Source of the DNA: Bacteroidales bacterium Bact_07
Lineage (GTDB): Bacteria > Bacteroidota > Bacteroidia > Bacteroidales > Tenuifilaceae
Reading direction: 5' to 3'
DNA: 18,651 bases
Assembly (NCBI GenBank): GCA_001603415.1
Contig: LUYY01000074.1
Location: forward strand, 1 to 18,651
The notes beneath the pieces are model-generated. The model worked only from the letters and a program-made list of their open reading frames with translations, searched no databases and was not told the DNA's origin. The position numbers and the translations under genes are program-made. Positions 15,871 through 18,651 of this stretch are shown here, in pieces (positions within the stretch are counted from its first letter, which is position 1; each line of letters starts with the position of its first letter).

Positions 15871-16493
15871 CAAATTAGTTCATTATGATCCATATCCTGC
15901 TGTCGGCGAGTAACAAACCAATCGGAGGTATCGCGCTCGGTGCCCTCGCTTTCATCGGGATGCTTAATGTTATCGAGGTCGATATTTTGGTGGGCAAGTA
16001 TATGGAAAGCCCTGATAAGGTTTGCCAGCCTGATACCCCAAAAGTCCTTGAAGTTGTTAGTGCATTCCCACAGGGCATCGTTCATCACGTAGGCATTCCC
16101 AACCTGATAACGCAGCACAAAGTTTTTCAAATCCTGGTAGATATCGGCCATGTACTCGGCTATACTTGCGGTATATAGGCCGGTTAACTCATCTACTCGT
16201 GGGTCGTTTACCTCTACATACTGGTTATGTTGCCCAAGCAAATACTCCACCTTGTTCTCGATGGTTGAGTAATCGCTTTCGGTTACAAACTGCTCATTGG
16301 TTTCGTCGTAAACGGGTTCGGTTTGGGGCAAAAGGGCAGCCTTGTAGTACAGAAGGGGTAGCACCTTATTGCAGGCTCCAACAAACGACCTTGCGGTGTG
16401 CTTTTCGCAGCCCTCCAGAAAAACGCAAAACTCTTTGGCGACCGTTACAAACTCAACCACGTTGCGGCTGTAAACCACATCTTTAATATCCAT
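15870..16493 (-). CDS. DUF5063 domain-containing protein
   Basis: This is a 207-aa acidic, mostly helical, soluble protein without signal peptide or membrane segment. The sequence pattern resembles DUF5063, a Bacteroidetes-enriched family of unknown function: VVEFVTVAKEFCVFLE at the N terminus, an LLPLLYYKA-like helix, then TESDY, LASIAEYMADIYQDLKNF-type helices, and a WGIRLANLIRAFHILAHQN helix near the C terminus. No catalytic motif is recognisable. It is the first gene of the operon with the DEDDy exonuclease and RlmI, and its stop overlaps the exonuclease start. The only hint of function is this association with RNA processing and ribosome genes, which I recall as a recurrent Bacteroidetes gene order. 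A TAnnTTTG element lies just upstream. Confidence 0.8.
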   Translation of the reverse strand: MDIKDVVYSRNVVEFVTVAKEFCVFLEGCEKHTARSFVGACNKVLPLLYYKAALLPQTEPVYDETNEQFVTESDYSTIENKVEYLLGQHNQYVEVNDPRVDELTGLYTASIAEYMADIYQDLKNFVLRYQVGNAYVMNDALWECTNNFKDFWGIRLANLIRAFHILAHQNIDLDNIKHPDESEGTERDTSDWFVTRRQQDMDHNELI

Positions 16494-16512
16494 GCCTAAA
16501 AAATTGATGCTA

Positions 16513-16520
16513 CAAAGTTA
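16513..16520 (-). promoter_or_regulatory. -7 element of the DUF5063-exonuclease-rlmI operon
   Basis: The minus strand reads TAACTTTG, a full match to the Bacteroidetes TAnnTTTG element, 19 bases before the DUF5063 ATG. This would start RNA about 14 bases before the ATG. No good TTTG is present 19-21 bases upstream, so the promoter may be weak or activator-dependent. Confidence 0.5.
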
Positions 16521-16579
16521 ATGCAAATAGTTTGATGTTTTGACTTTTGAAAGGTATGTTGTGGGGAAGGAATAGGTAA

Positions 16580-16607
16580 AGGGGTCAGGGGGCAGTAAAC
16601 AGGAAAT
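16580..16607. repeat. Imperfect 7-bp tandem repeat block A
   Basis: Four consecutive heptamers begin with AG: AGGGGTC, AGGGGGC, AGTAAAC, AGGAAAT. The first two differ at one base. The preceding bases (GGAATAGGTAA) look like further decayed copies. Confidence 0.5.
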
Positions 16608-16697
16608 ATTTTCCATCTTCATGGGTTGGGAACTTGAACCTTGCAAAGAGAGACAGGCTCTTAAATTTTTATCCAAATCCAAAACCCCAATAATACC

Positions 16698-16732
16698 GCT
16701 GAACACTACACACGGTACACGGCACACTAATA
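16698..16732. repeat. Imperfect 7-bp tandem repeat block B
   Basis: Five consecutive heptamers in one phase: GCTGAAC, ACTACAC, ACGGTAC, ACGGCAC, ACTAATA. The central pair differ at a single position, and the AC at the start and end of most units keeps the phase visible. Confidence 0.5.
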
Positions 16733-16761
16733 ATTTCCACAAAGCACTTTTGGTTTTGCAA

Positions 16762-16808
16762 TTTGAAATCTCGAATCCCGCATCGCGGGAAGAATCTTGA
16801 ATCTCGCC
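16762..16808. repeat. Imperfect 7-bp repeat block C with hairpin
   Basis: Heptamers TTTGAAA, TCTCGAA and TCCCGCA are in phase, followed after a phase slip by TCTTGAA and TCTCGCC (16795-16808). Embedded in it is a perfect inverted repeat, TCCCGC / GCGGGA (16776-16781 and 16785-16790, 3-base loop). Confidence 0.5.
16776..16790 (-). terminator. Possible 3'-end hairpin downstream of the CLC gene
   Basis: A perfect 6-bp GC-rich stem with a 3-base loop lies 33 bases downstream of the CLC stop in the minus-strand direction. The bases after it are T-containing but not a clean T run, so intrinsic termination is uncertain; it may instead be part of the repeat block. Confidence 0.3.
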
Positions 16809-16822
16809 CTAAACCCTATTCA

Positions 16823-18604
16823 TCACTCCTCCGAGAACTCAATGAGGAGGTTGCGGTAAACCGAGAATATTTTTGATTTTGATACAAACCCTACATACCT
16901 ATCGCCATCAACCACAGGTAAGTTCCATGCCTTGGAGTACTCAAACTTGTTCATAACCGATTCCATGGACTCATTAACAGTAATAATCTCGGGTGGCAGG
17001 TTCATAATTTCCTGAACGGTTGTGGTATCGTAGCGTGAGGCATCGAACATGATTGGCCTGATGTCGTCGAGCATTACTATACCCATAAACTTACCTTCGG
17101 TAGTAACCACAGGAAAAATATTCCGGCGCGATTGGCTTACCTTTTTAACAAGCGAACCAAGGGTTTCCGTTGGTTCAACGGGTATGAAATCGGTTTCAAT
17201 AACCTTATTTACATTCAGGAGCGTTAGCACCGCCTTATCCTTGTGGTGGGTGATAAGTTCGCCACGCGAAGCAAGGCGTTTGGTGTATATGGAATGTGGC
17301 TCAAAGTACACAATGGTTAAAAACGCTATGGTTGAGGTAATCATCAACGGAACAAAAAGGGCATAGCCGCCGGTTATCTCAGCTATAAGGAAAATTGCCA
17401 TGAAGGGGGCATGCATTACACCGGCCATGGTTCCGGCCATTCCCACTAAGGCAAAGTTACTTTCCGAAACATCAATAAAGTTGAACTGGTTAATAAGCTT
17501 TGCCACTAAAAAACCCGAAATGCCACCAATAAAAAGGGATGGTGCAAAGATTCCTCCAACCCCTCCGGCTCCATTGGTTACGGCAGTTGCAACAGCCTTA
17601 AGTGCAATGATTAGGAAAAGTGAACCTACCAGCAACCAGTAGTTATTCTGAAACTCGTATAGCGGGCTATTGTGAAAGATATATTCCGAACGGCCATCGA
17701 GAAGAGCTTGCAAAACATCGTAGCCCTCGCCAAATAGAGGAGGAAAAACGTAGATTAAAACGCCCAGAATCAAGGTACCCGCAATCCATTTTTTGTAGGG
17801 GCTTCGTGTGCGCTTAAAGCGCTTTTCAATACCCCAAATGGTTCTGATAAAGTACAGCGACACCAAACCGCAAAATATGCCAAGCAGCACAAACCAAGGT
17901 ATATTGTGCAACGCAAACGGGCGAATAACAGTGTAGTCAAAAACAACATTACGCCCCATAAGGAAGTAGCTAACCGACGATGCAGTAACAGCGGAGATTA
18001 ACAGCGGCACAATGGAAGCAGTGGTAAGATCAAGCATTAACACCTCGAGGGTAAACACAATGCCTGCTATAGGCGCTTTAAAGATTGATGCAATGGCTCC
18101 GGCTGCCCCGCAACCAATAAGCAACGTTCGGGTCCGGTAATTCATTCGGAAAAAGTTCCCGACGTTTGAACCAATGGCTGAACCGGTTAGCACAATTGGT
18201 GCCTCAGCTCCAACCGAACCGCCAAAGCCAATGGTTAGTGCGCTACCCACAATGGAGCTAAACATATTGTGGGGTTTTAGCTTACTACCCTGCCGCGAAA
18301 TGGAGTAAAGCACCTTGGTTACACCATGGCTTAAATCATCGTTTATGAGGTATCGAACAAAAAGTAAAGTTAAAAGTATTCCAATGGCAGGTAAACCAAA
18401 GTAAAGCAAACTAGTTGTGTCCATGGGAACCAGTCCACCTATAAAATTCCTAACCCAATGGAGCGTATTCTTAAGTGCAACTCCGGCAACACCACTTAAG
18501 AGGCCAATGATAAAACTCAATATCAACGTTATACGGCGTTCGCCTAAGCTGCGAAAAATTGCCCAGAACTTTGTGAGCGATATTTTAAGTCCCTCCCTTA
18601 GCAT
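16823..18604 (-). CDS. CLC-family chloride channel/transporter with C-terminal CBS pair
   Basis: This is a 593-aa polytopic inner-membrane anion channel or anion/proton exchanger with the CLC core at about 20-460 and two CBS domains at about 470-590. The core keeps the external gating Glu E134 in GGSVGAEAPIV, the GIFAP motif (GAGGVGGIFAPSLFIGG), and a Tyr (Y440) in PHSIY matching the inner-gate Tyr. It departs elsewhere. The GSGIP-like selectivity loop reads SHGVT. The inner proton-glutamate position after E187 is V188 (FTLEV instead of FIIEE), as in eukaryotic CLC channels. The CBS pair (starting at VIETDFIPVEP and VQEIMNLPPEIITV) suggests regulation by adenine nucleotides. ATG 18604 fits the basic N terminus. 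The gene is alone on its strand and its promoter runs to the window's edge. Confidence 0.93.
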   Translation of the reverse strand: MLREGLKISLTKFWAIFRSLGERRITLILSFIIGLLSGVAGVALKNTLHWVRNFIGGLVPMDTTSLLYFGLPAIGILLTLLFVRYLINDDLSHGVTKVLYSISRQGSKLKPHNMFSSIVGSALTIGFGGSVGAEAPIVLTGSAIGSNVGNFFRMNYRTRTLLIGCGAAGAIASIFKAPIAGIVFTLEVLMLDLTTASIVPLLISAVTASSVSYFLMGRNVVFDYTVIRPFALHNIPWFVLLGIFCGLVSLYFIRTIWGIEKRFKRTRSPYKKWIAGTLILGVLIYVFPPLFGEGYDVLQALLDGRSEYIFHNSPLYEFQNNYWLLVGSLFLIIALKAVATAVTNGAGGVGGIFAPSLFIGGISGFLVAKLINQFNFIDVSESNFALVGMAGTMAGVMHAPFMAIFLIAEITGGYALFVPLMITSTIAFLTIVYFEPHSIYTKRLASRGELITHHKDKAVLTLLNVNKVIETDFIPVEPTETLGSLVKKVSQSRRNIFPVVTTEGKFMGIVMLDDIRPIMFDASRYDTTTVQEIMNLPPEIITVNESMESVMNKFEYSKAWNLPVVDGDRYVGFVSKSKIFSVYRNLLIEFSEE

Positions 18605-18605
18605 G

Positions 18606-18633
18606 TTGCTAATTTAAAAAAAAAATTTAGCAA
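18606..18633. repeat. Inverted repeat just upstream of the CLC start
   Basis: TTGCTAA (18606-18612) is the exact reverse complement of TTAGCAA (18627-18633). The A/T-only centre extends the pairing with one bulge. On the minus strand the right arm and centre include TAAATTTT (complement of 18622-18629), seven of eight matches to TAnnTTTG. It could be an operator over the -7 element or a leader hairpin; chance in AT-rich DNA is also possible. Confidence 0.4.
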
Positions 18634-18651
18634 TGCCCCAAAATATCGACA

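Larger units (their letters stand above)
16494..16822. other. 329-bp non-coding spacer with degraded 7-bp repeats
   Basis: This stretch lies between the 5' end of the DUF5063 operon and the 3' end of the CLC gene, both on the minus strand. Apart from the operon's -7 element (16513-16520), it holds three blocks of imperfect heptanucleotide periodicity (16580-16607, 16698-16732, 16762-16808) and a small GC-rich hairpin (16776-16790). The open frames crossing it show no family resemblance and an odd composition, so no gene is called. Confidence 0.7.

Noticed and set aside
16646..16670. Small hairpin (AAGAG/CTCTT) followed by AAATTTTT, considered as a plus-strand terminator
   Set aside because: It has only a 5-bp AT-containing stem, and no plus-strand gene lies upstream to be terminated.
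16518..16742. 74-codon minus-strand frame in the spacer before the DUF5063 operon
   Set aside because: It runs through two of the 7-bp repeat blocks and the operon -7 element, ends before the operon, and has no recognisable domain, signal or conserved pattern.
16571..16808. Repeats considered as a possible CRISPR array
   Set aside because: The units are 7 bp, imperfect, contiguous and without unique spacers, and no cas genes are nearby.

Overview
This 18.65-kb window is chromosomal DNA from a member of the Bacteroidetes (Bacteroidota), most likely a Bacteroidales-type organism. Three things support this. Gene starts lack clear Shine-Dalgarno sequences. Several starts are preceded by the Bacteroidetes primary-sigma promoter, TTTG-N19/20-TAnnTTTG. 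The gene content is also typical: a TamB of about 1500 aa, ExbB/ExbD/TonB, a DUF5063-exonuclease-RlmI operon, and a periplasmic-binding-domain hybrid sensor kinase. No mobile element, CRISPR array, rRNA or tRNA gene was seen.

Layout. (1) 1-1890: a stand-alone receiver-only response regulator behind a consensus promoter, then glyA (serine hydroxymethyltransferase) closed by a rho-independent terminator. (2) 1920-3150: a small two-helix membrane protein with a PH-like domain, followed one base later by a TauE/SafE permease. (3) 3159-9714, minus strand: tamB, then exbB-exbD-tonB behind its own promoter. (4) 9843-10862: tsaD, divergent from tamB. (5) 10859-13222, minus: a hybrid sensor kinase with an NMT1/THI5-like periplasmic domain. 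Its stop codon overlaps that of tsaD. (6) 13314-14087: yaaA. (7) 14093-16493, minus: a tightly coupled three-gene operon, DUF5063 - DEDDy 3'-5' exonuclease - RlmI-like rRNA methyltransferase. (8) 16494-16822: a 329-bp non-coding spacer with degenerate 7-bp tandem repeats. (9) 16823-18604, minus: a CLC-family chloride channel/transporter with two CBS domains.

Most of the window is housekeeping: one-carbon metabolism, tRNA t6A synthesis, rRNA methylation, outer-membrane assembly and TonB energisation, peroxide stress and anion transport. I did not find a convincing wholly new system. The observations most worth following up are: the hybrid kinase carries Phe where the phosphoacceptor His should be and also has degraded ATP-binding boxes, while its receiver domain is intact; tamB has no normal start codon at the position where its signal anchor should begin; the spacer upstream of the DUF5063 operon has phased 7-bp repeats; and the CLC protein has altered selectivity and proton-pathway motifs.
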